Notes: a model not told the origin generated them from the sequence alone. DNA of 46,141 nucleotides from Clostridiales bacterium (GCA_029012225.1 JAQXLR010000084.1:1-46141); one strand, 5' to 3'; positions 36,723 to 45,982 are shown, counted from the stretch's first letter. A program made the numbers and translations.

Positions 36723-37771
36723 TAATATCCCTCCGCAAAAGCACTCCGCATGGCATTGTAAATGCCTCGTGCAGCCTTTTCCTGATACGCCTCGGTGCAC
36801 AGGAGATTTAATTCCTCCTGATTCGTCATAAAGCCCACTTCAATCAACGCCACCGGAACCTCGCTTGTCCGAATGATATAAATCGCATTTCCCTCTACCA
36901 AACCTCTGTTATCGCTTTCTAAAATTCCTGTCATCTCATTTAAGCAAATCTGAGCGAGCCTTCTGCTCTCCTCTGAGGTTTCTCCAAACAAAACCTGCGT
37001 TCCGCTTGTCTTTGACATTCTCCCATTCAAGGAATTATTATGAATGCTTAAAAACAGATTGGCTCCCGACTTATTCGCCAGTTCTACCCTCTGCTCTAAG
37101 CTGGGATTGGTTTCATCTGTTCTCGTATAATAGACGCCGATGTCCTCTCCTTCTGCCTCAAGAATTTCCTTAAGCTGTAACGCGATTGCCAGATTGAGAT
37201 CCTTCTCGTAGATTCCCTGCCGTATCGTTCCCGGGTCTCCGCCTCCATGCCCTGCGTCGATTACCACTACTTTATCATAGACTTCCTGCGGTGTCAAAAA
37301 GGAAAAGACAATGCTTTCCTCCTCATAGGATAAATCCAACTCATATACCTGATCCATCAAAATCTCAACGATCCCCAGAGCCCCTTTTTGTTCGTAGTAT
37401 ATAAATTTAACATGATTGCTGCTGCCTACAATCGCATATTTTGACAGATAGTTCTTATCCGTTTCCGGAATCTCGACACGTATTGTCTGCGTCACATAAT
37501 CATTCGTAATATTTATCTTGTCCCTGCTTACTCCCTCCGGCAGCTTTAGCCTTAATTTTCCATCTGCAACATTCTGTCCGAATCCGGGCTGCTGCACCTT
37601 TAGCTGCTGCCTTGCCTCATACTGTGTCACATCATCCACCTTTGCCGCCCACGCCTCCGATACTCTCGTCTCCCAAACACGAATCTGGGGAAACAACGGC
37701 AAGGTGGCAAATACTACCACCGTACAAACCAGCAGAAACACTGCCGTAAATTTCAATGCTCTTTCTTCCAT
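36722..37771 (-). CDS. N-acetylmuramoyl-L-alanine amidase (Amidase_3)
   Basis: VVIDAGHGGGDPGT, SIHNNSLNG, ALIEVGFMTNQEE; N-terminal TM segment. Confidence 0.92.
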   Translation of the reverse strand: MEERALKFTAVFLLVCTVVVFATLPLFPQIRVWETRVSEAWAAKVDDVTQYEARQQLKVQQPGFGQNVADGKLRLKLPEGVSRDKINITNDYVTQTIRVEIPETDKNYLSKYAIVGSSNHVKFIYYEQKGALGIVEILMDQVYELDLSYEEESIVFSFLTPQEVYDKVVVIDAGHGGGDPGTIRQGIYEKDLNLAIALQLKEILEAEGEDIGVYYTRTDETNPSLEQRVELANKSGANLFLSIHNNSLNGRMSKTSGTQVLFGETSEESRRLAQICLNEMTGILESDNRGLVEGNAIYIIRTSEVPVALIEVGFMTNQEELNLLCTEAYQEKAARGIYNAMRSAFAEGY

Positions 37772-37857
37772 TCGAATTATCCTGCCTTTCGCTCTGCCTG
37801 CAGGCACAAAGCTGCGTGTGAAAAATCTTCGTATATGGATTTTTCACACGAATCCCT

Positions 37858-39564
37858 TTATCGATTGAGACTAAACGCCTTAATACACAGATTACACTCC
37901 TCCACCGTATTGACGTTGACCCAATTTACTCCGTTTGCACTAATATAGCTCTCTCCGTCATCCAAGATAACCGTCTTCGTCATGTCGTCTGCCTTATACT
38001 CAATGGCCATTGGATGGACGGAATTTGGCGTCATAATATGAAGAACAATCGCATACCGCTCTCCGGCCTCCACGAAGATTTTCTGTTCAAAATCGATCGT
38101 ATAATACCCAGCGTTGCCAAGCTTTCCCGATGCCACCGGAATCATACTGCGCAGCGACATTTCATCCTCAAACTCCTTGACCACATAAAGCTCATACTGC
38201 GAATCCTTTCCTGTCGCATAAAAGCTCGCTGCTGCAAGCTCCTCATCTCCTTCGGCTGTATAGACGTTTGCGCCATAGATGCTATCCTTATTGTAACCAA
38301 GCTGCCCAACCCAACCACATAAATCACTCTGATAGATATGGTCATAATTGTTGGTTTCCTCCACACGGGTATAGACCACATTATGTGTTCCTATATTTGT
38401 ATCATAATAAGAAATGTAAAAGATTCCATCCTCTCCAAATTCCTCCCCCCAGCTGTTCTGGCAGATAAACGCACCGTCTCCCTCCAGATTTACCGAGAAA
38501 TTCTCCTTCGGATAATTGTCATCCCAACCGATAATCACGACATCATGATTTGGCCTTTCTGTCCCAATATAGCAGTATGCCTCTGTGTCCCTATTATAAT
38601 AAGGCGATCTTGAAACAGAGCTGCGAAGGGCATTGTAAATGGAGGTCTGCACGCCTCCGTATTGGAATACCGCTTCCTTTATTTTCTTATAATCCTTTCC
38701 GTCAATAATCTGTATCTCCTGCACATGCTTGACGGCGGTCAACGTCTCGTCTGTTTTTTTATCTCCATAGGGGTCATCCTTCTCATACACAGGTCCCTTC
38801 CATGCAGCAAGATAGGCCATACTCATCGTATATTCTCCGCCATCCTCCTGATTGAGATTGAATCCGTTTGCAAGGCTCATATGGTCTGCCGAATACAGCA
38901 CCTCGTCCTCCGGCAAAATCGAGGACTCCAATGCCTCCAATGCCGCAAACGCCCAGCAAGTTCCGTTGCTCCCCTGATTGCGCACTTTAGAAACTCTCCT
39001 TTTCTCACGCAAATCGTATTTTGTGGGAATAGCAGACATCTGTCCTAGGCTGTCAATTGCCGTTGCCTTGTTTTCCTGAATATCCCATGTATAGGTATAG
39101 CTTAGATAATTCGACAAATCATTCAGGCCGACAAAATACGTATTGTCCCTTTTTATAAAGGGCGATATCAGATCTTCCATTTTTCCGTCTACAATTGCAA
39201 CCGTCTCATCAAGCGTAAAGGAAATTTGATTGGAACGCTTCTCCACCAAAAGCTCGTATCCGTCATAGACATGCGCACTGCATTGCAACGCATCTCGCAA
39301 AATCTCGACCGGCACCATGATATTTAGATTGTTGTCCATATAAAACGGATACTGCTCGTTCGTATATTCCTTATTGTCAATCATAAGAGACAGCAGATTC
39401 TCATTGACGCTGGAGGCAATCAACGGATTCCAGATTTCTCTCTCAAGCTTTGCTCCTCGAAAATGGTCAATTTTCTCGTATCGGAAGGAAAAATTATTAA
39501 ATTTGAAAAACAGCGCACCAAAAAGAAGTACACCAAAACCCAAATAGCGCTTTGCATCGTTCAT
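37858..39564 (-). CDS. Papain-like (C1) surface/secreted protease
   Basis: 568 aa; VRNQGSNGTCWAFAALEALES (Cys), NHDVVIIGWDD (His), CQNSWGEEFGEDGIFYISY (Asn). Confidence 0.9.
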   Translation of the reverse strand: MNDAKRYLGFGVLLFGALFFKFNNFSFRYEKIDHFRGAKLEREIWNPLIASSVNENLLSLMIDNKEYTNEQYPFYMDNNLNIMVPVEILRDALQCSAHVYDGYELLVEKRSNQISFTLDETVAIVDGKMEDLISPFIKRDNTYFVGLNDLSNYLSYTYTWDIQENKATAIDSLGQMSAIPTKYDLREKRRVSKVRNQGSNGTCWAFAALEALESSILPEDEVLYSADHMSLANGFNLNQEDGGEYTMSMAYLAAWKGPVYEKDDPYGDKKTDETLTAVKHVQEIQIIDGKDYKKIKEAVFQYGGVQTSIYNALRSSVSRSPYYNRDTEAYCYIGTERPNHDVVIIGWDDNYPKENFSVNLEGDGAFICQNSWGEEFGEDGIFYISYYDTNIGTHNVVYTRVEETNNYDHIYQSDLCGWVGQLGYNKDSIYGANVYTAEGDEELAAASFYATGKDSQYELYVVKEFEDEMSLRSMIPVASGKLGNAGYYTIDFEQKIFVEAGERYAIVLHIMTPNSVHPMAIEYKADDMTKTVILDDGESYISANGVNWVNVNTVEECNLCIKAFSLNR

Positions 39565-40712
39565 GCATTCCTCCTCTTAGGGGGCTTTTCCCCCATAAAC
39601 TGATAAAAGTATGTTTTGAGCATTCCGTTGTATATTTTGCGATTCTTATCTGCTTTCCTCCCGATATAACGCTCTGCATCCTCGTATCCCGTTATCAGAT
39701 ACATAGACCATGCATCAAGCTTTCGATAGACCTCCCCAATCTCTCGATAGAGTTTTGGCATTTCCTCAATATTGGAAATGCGCTCTCCGTAAGGTGGATT
39801 TGTTACAAGAAACCCATATTTCTTCGGGTGACGCAATTGCGCCACTGGCCGCTGCTGAAAATGAATCAGATGTCCTACTCCCGCACGCTGCGCATTCTCT
39901 CTGGCCGCTTTTATCACGTCTGCATCTATATCATATCCCTGAATATCCACGTCTACATTGGGCGTAACCAGCTCCTGCGCCTCCTCTATGCACGCATACC
40001 ATAGCTTTCTGTCAATGAAGTTCGTCCACTGCTCCGCCGTAAACTCCCGGTTCATCCCCGGAGCAATGCCTGCTGCCATCATGGCAGCCTCAATTGGAAA
40101 GGTTCCGCTCCCGCAAAAGGGATCCACTAAAATCCGATCCGGCCGCCATGGCGTGAGCATCAAAAGAGCCGCTGCGAGAGTTTCTGTCAGCGGAGCCTTG
40201 CTCGTCATCGTACGATATCCTCTTTTATGCAGGGAATCTCCCGATGTATCCAGAGTAACCGTCACCTCATCCTTGAACAAAAAAATACGAATGGGATAGG
40301 GAGCTCCGTCTTCCAAAAACCAGTCCACCTGATAACGCTGCTTTAGCCGCTCTACTACCGCCTTTTTTGCAATTGACTGAATATCCGATTGACTAAAAAG
40401 CTTACTTTTGATCGAAGCAGCCTTCTTTACCCAGAATTTCCCGTCAGCAGGAATATACTCCTCCCACGGAAGACTTTTGATCCCCTCAAAAAGCTCCTCA
40501 AACGTGACAGCCCGGAATCGCCCCACCTGAACCAAAATGCGCTCCGCCGTCCGCAGAAAAATATTGGCACGGCAGATAGCCTCCGCATCTCCCAGAAAGG
40601 TAACTCTCCCATCCTCTACCCGATCGATCTCATATCCCAAATCATAAATTTCTTTTTTTAACACCGCCTCAAGCCCGAAATGGCATGGAACAACCAACGT
40701 GTATGTTTTCAT
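39561..40712 (-). CDS. THUMP-domain class I SAM-dependent RNA methyltransferase (RlmL-like)
   Basis: 383 aa; DPFCGSGTFPIEAAMMAAGIAPGMNREF and VTNPPYGER motifs. Confidence 0.93.
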   Translation of the reverse strand: MKTYTLVVPCHFGLEAVLKKEIYDLGYEIDRVEDGRVTFLGDAEAICRANIFLRTAERILVQVGRFRAVTFEELFEGIKSLPWEEYIPADGKFWVKKAASIKSKLFSQSDIQSIAKKAVVERLKQRYQVDWFLEDGAPYPIRIFLFKDEVTVTLDTSGDSLHKRGYRTMTSKAPLTETLAAALLMLTPWRPDRILVDPFCGSGTFPIEAAMMAAGIAPGMNREFTAEQWTNFIDRKLWYACIEEAQELVTPNVDVDIQGYDIDADVIKAARENAQRAGVGHLIHFQQRPVAQLRHPKKYGFLVTNPPYGERISNIEEMPKLYREIGEVYRKLDAWSMYLITGYEDAERYIGRKADKNRKIYNGMLKTYFYQFMGEKPPKRRNA

Positions 40713-40773
40713 GAAATCTCCTCAATTCTGTACAAGTCCTTACGTATTATATTATCCGTTCTGTTTTTCCGTG

Positions 40774-41106
40774 TCAATTCCAACTATTCCTTTCACTCCC
40801 ACAATCGATTCCAAAATTCTTCTCCATCGCACGGATGCCACCCGCTACCGTATACACCCGGTATCCCTGCTCTGCCAGCCTTCTTGCCGCCAAAAGGCTC
40901 GTGCTCCCATGCTCACAGTATAAAACCAAGACACACCGCCTTGGAAAGCGGCAAATCCACCTCTCCATTTCTTCATATGGACAGCTGATGGCATTTTTAT
41001 AATGATGGATGCAATATTGCTCTCTTGGTCTTACGTCAACCAAAATCCCTCGCATCTCTCTTACTATATCGTCAACTTCTCCTGCATGAATGACAGAAAA
41101 TTTCAT
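40774..41106 (-). CDS. Rhodanese-like domain protein
   Basis: 110 aa; VDVRPREQYCIHHYKNAISCPYEEM, LYCEHGSTSLLAARRLAEQGYRVYTVAGGI. Confidence 0.88.
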   Translation of the reverse strand: MKFSVIHAGEVDDIVREMRGILVDVRPREQYCIHHYKNAISCPYEEMERWICRFPRRCVLVLYCEHGSTSLLAARRLAEQGYRVYTVAGGIRAMEKNFGIDCGSERNSWN

Positions 41107-41131
41107 CTTTACCCCCTTATCCTATGACAAA

Positions 41132-41166
41132 AAACAGATTACAAAGTTCTACTCTGTAATCTGTTT
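41132..41166. terminator. Bidirectional intrinsic terminator
   Basis: AAACAGATTACA-N11-TGTAATCTGTTT flanked by A/T runs. Confidence 0.75.
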
Positions 41167-41209
41167 CTTTTTTACATCCTATGCAATTTTGAAAAATAGA
41201 GTTCCTGCT

Positions 41210-41389
41210 TTACTGCTGTTTATCCTCTGCACCGGTCTTGTCCTGTCCGTAAGCATTTGTTCCCTTGTTCGATGCCTTATTGGATGTCTTATTCTTAGAA
41301 GTGTTCTGTCCATTGCTATTCTCATAGCTGTTCTCGTATCCATTTCTGCAATCGGAACCATTGTTCTGTGCATCTGCGTTTCTTGCCAT
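41210..41389 (-). CDS. Small Asn/Ser/Lys-rich protein (59 aa)
   Basis: MARNADAQNNGSDCRNGYENSYENSNGQNTSKNKTSNKASNKGTNAYGQDKTGAEDKQQ, GGAGG 6 nt upstream of the start. Confidence 0.6.
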   Translation of the reverse strand: MARNADAQNNGSDCRNGYENSYENSNGQNTSKNKTSNKASNKGTNAYGQDKTGAEDKQQ

Positions 41390-41482
41390 TTTTTCCTCCA
41401 TTCCGGTGCCCTGTTTGCACCGTTTGCATTTTTTTGTTGCAACAGTATTATTTGAAAAATGGCTCAAAAATATGCATCCTTT

Positions 41483-43759
41483 TTACATGTCATAAAAATC
41501 CAAATTGTCCTGGAGCTCCTGTGTGATCTTGCCTCCTGCCTTTAAATATTTATCGTACACACCATGAATACGCTGAACTTTTTTCGCATTTTGGATATCC
41601 ATCCGATGCAGTCCGCTCTCGTACATCGGATTCGCCTTAAGGCTCTGGCGTATCGGCTTTGCAAACGGGCAGTAAGAAATCAAAATCTCTCTTGCAATCT
41701 TATTTAACCGGAAGCTTCCTCGCGATTCATATTTAATCCAATTCTGGTAATCTTTTACAAAGACCTCGCGATAATTATTGCGTCCTCGTATCAGTGCAAG
41801 CTTAATCTTCTCCTTTGTCTCCGGAGACAGTTCATGATTTTTCTTATAAAACTGCATATAATCACAGTATTCTGCTGTCAAAGACTTCTCGCGGATATCG
41901 TTCCAGTGTACACCCTGAATCTTACGGCAGATTTCCCAGCGATATCTTCCCACCGTATCCACCATCATGTCGTCCAAATCTACAGACGTAAAGATCGGAA
42001 ACATAAATCTTGCCGGTGTGTCCCTTCTAATTCCTGCCGTCTCCTGCCACATCTGCGCTCTTGTTCCCGCATTGGGCATGAGGATAATATTGGGCATTAC
42101 CTCCTTCATAATCATCTCACGGTTGATGCCCTTATCCGGATCAGAAAACATTGTTTCCCGATAAAAAGCAGAATAATCAATCTTTCGTAGCTTATCCAGT
42201 GACTCCTCCAGCTTCTGCACGGTAACCAGCATTTTATCAATAGAGTTAATCAAATCATGCTCTGCCAGCAAAGGACAAAATGTCGATATTTTCCCATAGG
42301 TAATTCGATTCCCGGAAGCAAACATATTTTGAATCTCGTACTTGACCTTCATCTCTACGTTTTCCGTATAAGCTTTTACCTGATCTGCACGAAGCTTTCC
42401 TGTCTTTTTTAGCTCATTCAGATAACCAATATAGTCTAAGTCAAACTCGTTCTTTGATGGCTCGTTTACTCCCTCATAGATGCTTTTCAACCAGGCATAA
42501 ATTGTGAATACATTGTCGGAGCTGCAGACATCCAGATGCTCCGTCAAATCATAAAGAATATTCGCGTTCTCTTCCCCTACCAGCTGCACATCCATAAATC
42601 CAAAATTCAAGAACATTTCCAAGATGGGAGACAGCTCCTCCTGCTCCTTCATTGCGCGCATAAATACCTTGTAGTAAACGTCATAGAACACCTGCGTCAT
42701 ACGCTTGCGGAGCTTTGATACCTCTGCATCCGTAGAGAGCATATCCGGAAGCTCCTTATATTGTGTTACCATGGCGCACATTTCATCGATATCCTTTTGC
42801 GCATAATTTGCATAGGTAAGAATATGTAACAGGCAGTTCTCGGCAACTGGTTCTTCCTCCTCCCACGACTCCTTTTTCTCGGAATCTTCCTCCTCGGAAG
42901 AAGACAGTGTCTGCTTTTGATAGGCATCGGCTCTGCTTGTAATTAGCGCTTCCTCATAAATGCCAAGCTTTTTGATGACCTCGAGCATTCGATCCATCAT
43001 TTCCGTAATCGGCGTTACATCAAGATTCTTCTTTTTGATACGTAACTCCAGCCCATAATACAAGGCCAAAAGATCATTGCCGGACTCTGACAATAAAATA
43101 TCTCGATTATACCTCAGATATTCTGTCATCTCGACGATTCCCTTTACAATCCGTCTTGTCTGATAGGAAATTTCCATTATCGTGCCGATACAAAGGGAAT
43201 CCTCCTTTTGCATCAGACTCACATACTCCTCTAAATATTGTCCGGTCAGGCTGTTGCTGTTGCTTATCTCCCAATTTTCTACCCGATGCTCAATCTCCAA
43301 AGGCTTAAAATTCTCAATTCGAGAAAAAGTATTGCTCTCCAGCTGATATTTTGCACACTGTGCCGTATAGTCACTGTATTGCTGCTCCACAAAGGAGTGA
43401 AACTGCCGTGCCATATGATAAAACCCACTGTAGGTTTTAAGCAGCGTCTGCCGCTGATGCAATACCGCTCGAAGCAAGGTACTGCGCTTGCTTATCTCGC
43501 CATGAATCATTTTAGCCATATCCTCTGCCGATTCACAGGCAAAGGCCGCAAGAACACAATCATCACTTGCAATATAATCACACAGATAACGCTCTGCGTC
43601 AGAAATCCCGATAATTGAATTTTTCCCCAGCATAATCCTTGCATAGGAATTACGCTGCACAACATTCCCCTCAAGTATAATATACCATTTTCGGACTTTA
43701 TCCTTCTGCTTTGCAATTACCTGATGCTTCTGAACCTTTACTACATTTCCATTATCCAT
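41483..43759 (-). CDS. Large uncharacterised protein with possible cNMP-binding-like N-terminal domain
   Basis: 758-aa intact ORF; N-terminus ...VRKWYIILEGNVVQRNSYARIMLGKNSIIGISDAERYLCDYIASDDCVLAAF resembles a cyclic-nucleotide-binding jelly-roll; the remainder is helical and unassigned. Confidence 0.65.
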   Translation of the reverse strand: MDNGNVVKVQKHQVIAKQKDKVRKWYIILEGNVVQRNSYARIMLGKNSIIGISDAERYLCDYIASDDCVLAAFACESAEDMAKMIHGEISKRSTLLRAVLHQRQTLLKTYSGFYHMARQFHSFVEQQYSDYTAQCAKYQLESNTFSRIENFKPLEIEHRVENWEISNSNSLTGQYLEEYVSLMQKEDSLCIGTIMEISYQTRRIVKGIVEMTEYLRYNRDILLSESGNDLLALYYGLELRIKKKNLDVTPITEMMDRMLEVIKKLGIYEEALITSRADAYQKQTLSSSEEEDSEKKESWEEEEPVAENCLLHILTYANYAQKDIDEMCAMVTQYKELPDMLSTDAEVSKLRKRMTQVFYDVYYKVFMRAMKEQEELSPILEMFLNFGFMDVQLVGEENANILYDLTEHLDVCSSDNVFTIYAWLKSIYEGVNEPSKNEFDLDYIGYLNELKKTGKLRADQVKAYTENVEMKVKYEIQNMFASGNRITYGKISTFCPLLAEHDLINSIDKMLVTVQKLEESLDKLRKIDYSAFYRETMFSDPDKGINREMIMKEVMPNIILMPNAGTRAQMWQETAGIRRDTPARFMFPIFTSVDLDDMMVDTVGRYRWEICRKIQGVHWNDIREKSLTAEYCDYMQFYKKNHELSPETKEKIKLALIRGRNNYREVFVKDYQNWIKYESRGSFRLNKIAREILISYCPFAKPIRQSLKANPMYESGLHRMDIQNAKKVQRIHGVYDKYLKAGGKITQELQDNLDFYDM

Positions 43760-43853
43760 ATGTATCCTGCCGCCTCCTGATGTTTTCCTTTGTATACTTT
43801 CTGTATAGCTATGTGTTTTTTATTTTACACTTTTTTCCTAATTTTCGCAATAG

Positions 43854-44942
43854 TCACGAAAGGCATTTTGTAGCCACACCACGCTTCCTGTTTTTCATGC
43901 TTCGCATCAAGCAATCGTCCGCTTCATAAAAGGCAAGTCCCAAAGGAATCAAAATCAAAACATGAAAAGGAACGGCAAAATACCATACCGCATCCATAAG
44001 CGCTCCTCCTAAATCAAAATGATAGTAAACCATCTGCACTAAGAAGATATGATAGGAGGCCTTTCCAATCCATGCCAATAGTCTGCCTGCTCCTCCCTTT
44101 ATCGTACTGTGATAAAACTTACGAAATAATAAAATTACAATCGGAAAAATATAAAAAGCCACGGGCATTGCCGTCGTCTTCCAGTATGGAAACAACGGCA
44201 AATCCTTCTCAAAACCAAATACTGCCACCAGATATGCCATTCCAAGCAAAAACATGAAAATCATCTGATAACGCTTTACCCTATGCTTGGGATACAGATA
44301 TAGGTAGCATCCAAATGCAATCAACAAAAGATATCGCCCTATGCTCAAACGATAATAATATTTTTCCATCTCCATATACTTCACTGCAATTTCAAACAGT
44401 AAATTAAGCATTCCCGCAGCAAAAAGACCAAGCTTTGCATTTTTCTCCACCAGCATATATAAAATCGGAAAGATGACCAGAAATTGAAGCATAATCGGAA
44501 CATAGTAACTTCCTGGTCCATATGCACCCAGCAAAAAAATACGCAGCGGCCGGATACTTCTGTCCCCCAGATAAAGCAGAATCATCTCAATCAGACAAAT
44601 GACAAAAAAAGGACTCAAAAAACGAATGAGCTTTGGCTTGATGGTTTGCCATCCATACATTCTTCCCAGATTTCCGCCTGTATTTCTCCTGTTCGACATG
44701 GCAAAATTATATCCACTTATCATCATAAATATAGGTACAGCCATATTAATCAACATCGTAAAAAAAGGAGAGGTCTTATCCTTCCAATCATAATGTGTCA
44801 CGATTACCATAAGTACACATATCGCCTTTAAATAATCCAAAAACTGGATTCTATTCTCCTGCTGTAAAATCGTTTCTCTGCTCTGCAATCTCATTTTCTT
44901 CCATTCTTCTCTTGTTTTCATACTACATAAAGAATCCATCAT
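43854..44942 (-). CDS. Acyltransferase 3-family integral membrane protein
   Basis: 362 aa, about 10 TM; RIQFLDYLKAICVLMVIVTHYDW, AVPIFMMISGYNFA. Confidence 0.85.
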   Translation of the reverse strand: MMDSLCSMKTREEWKKMRLQSRETILQQENRIQFLDYLKAICVLMVIVTHYDWKDKTSPFFTMLINMAVPIFMMISGYNFAMSNRRNTGGNLGRMYGWQTIKPKLIRFLSPFFVICLIEMILLYLGDRSIRPLRIFLLGAYGPGSYYVPIMLQFLVIFPILYMLVEKNAKLGLFAAGMLNLLFEIAVKYMEMEKYYYRLSIGRYLLLIAFGCYLYLYPKHRVKRYQMIFMFLLGMAYLVAVFGFEKDLPLFPYWKTTAMPVAFYIFPIVILLFRKFYHSTIKGGAGRLLAWIGKASYHIFLVQMVYYHFDLGGALMDAVWYFAVPFHVLILIPLGLAFYEADDCLMRSMKNRKRGVATKCLS

Positions 44943-44948
44943 GCAAGA

Positions 44949-44980
44949 AGCGGAAACGTGGAATAATCCACATTTCCGCT
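44949..44980 (-). terminator. Stem-loop downstream of the second tRNA cluster
   Basis: AGCGGAAACGTGGA-ATAA-TCCACATTTCCGCT. Confidence 0.6.
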
Positions 44981-44989
44981 CCCATTATA

Positions 44990-45063
44990 CGTGCGCGAGA
45001 GGATTCGAACCCCCGACACCTTGGTCCGTAGCCAAGTGCTCTATCCAGCTGAGCTACGCACAC
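44990..45063 (-). tRNA. tRNA-Arg (ACG)
   Basis: GTGTGCGTAGCTCAGCTGGATAGAGCACTTGGCTACGGACCAAG...CGCGCAC. Confidence 0.95.
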
Positions 45064-45159
45064 ATATTTCCTTGTATCGCTTGATACAGCATATCATTTG
45101 ATATTTCGTATCTTTTGATACTGTGCATCATCTGAGATTCTTGTCTGAAATGATGCAAC

Positions 45160-45243
45160 TGCCGGCGACCGGAATCGAACCGGTACTGTATTTCTACAAC
45201 AGGATTTTAAGTCCTGCGCGTCTGCCTGTTCCGCCACGCCGGC
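45160..45243 (-). tRNA. tRNA-Leu (TAA)
   Basis: GCCGGCGTGGCGGAACAGGCAGACGCGCAGGACTTAAAATCCTG..., long variable arm. Confidence 0.95.
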
Positions 45244-45266
45244 ATTTTACAACTATTGTTGTAAAA

Positions 45267-45339
45267 TGGGACCTATAGGGCTCGAACCTATGACCCTCTG
45301 CTTGTAAGGCAGATGCTCTCCCAGCTGAGCTAAGATCCC
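45267..45339 (-). tRNA. tRNA-Val (TAC)
   Basis: GGGATCTTAGCTCAGCTGGGAGAGCATCTGCCTTACAAGCAGA... Confidence 0.95.
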
Positions 45340-45397
45340 ATGCGTTACTTGTAGTGAGTGTAACAACAGTAAATCGCATCTATCACACTACTACGAA

Positions 45398-45471
45398 CGA
45401 CCCAGAAGAGACTCGAACTCTCGACCTCCGCCGTGACAGGGCGGCGCTCTAACCAACTGAGCCACTGGGCC
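45398..45471 (-). tRNA. tRNA-Asp (GTC)
   Basis: GGCCCAGTGGCTCAGTTGGTTAGAGCGCCGCCCTGTCACGGCGG... Confidence 0.95.
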
Positions 45472-45495
45472 ATATCTACATTTTATTGAAACTAG

Positions 45496-45569
45496 TGGAC
45501 CATCGGGGACTCGAACCCAGGACCGACCGGTTATGAGCCGGTTGCTCTAACCAACTGAGCTAAAGGTCC
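45496..45569 (-). tRNA. tRNA-Met (CAT), imperfect T and acceptor stems
   Basis: GGACCTTTAGCTCAGTTGGTTAGAGCAACCGGCTCATAACCGGTCGGTCCTGGGTTCGAGTCCCCGATGGTCCA. Confidence 0.9.
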
Positions 45570-45573
45570 AAAA

Positions 45574-45646
45574 AGCCGATGATCGGACTCGAACCGATAA
45601 CCTGCTGATTACAAATCAGCTGCTCTGCCAATTGAGCCACATCGGC
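45574..45646 (-). tRNA. tRNA-Thr (TGT)
   Basis: GCCGATGTGGCTCAATTGGCAGAGCAGCTGATTTGTAATCAGC...CATCGGC. Confidence 0.95.
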
Positions 45647-45650
45647 ATAC

Positions 45651-45822
45651 CTTCTTCAGCTGATTTGTAATCAGCACTCTGCCTATGCTTGACTCGTTTC
45701 ACTCATCAATCATCATGAATTGAGCCATATCGGCATATCTTCTTCAGCTGATTTGTAATCAGCACTCTGTCTTCGCTTGATTCGTTCCCCTCATCAATCG
45801 CCACAAATTGAGCCATATCGGC
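45651..45822 (-). repeat. Two tandem 88-bp tRNA-Thr-derived pseudo-tRNA repeats
   Basis: Units starting at 45651 and 45739 both carry GCCGATATGGCTCAATT...GGCAGAG/GACAGAG...GCTGATTACAAATCAGC on the minus strand. Confidence 0.88.
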
Positions 45823-45835
45823 GCGTAATTTCAAG

Positions 45836-45907
45836 TGACCCCAACGGGAATCGAACCCGTGTTACCGCCGTGAAAGGGCGATGTCTTGACCGCTTGACCA
45901 TGGGGCC
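45836..45907 (-). tRNA. tRNA-Glu (TTC)
   Basis: GGCCCCATGGTCAAGCGGTCAAGACATCGCCCTTTCACGGCGG... Confidence 0.95.
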
Positions 45908-45982
45908 GGATATCATTTGGTGTCTAAAAAAGTAATAAAAATTATGTCCTGTAGTACTTTAATGATTACAGAGCATAAAAAA

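Noticed and set aside
45194-45379. 61-aa minus ORF
   Set aside because: Translation of tRNA-Leu/Val sequence.
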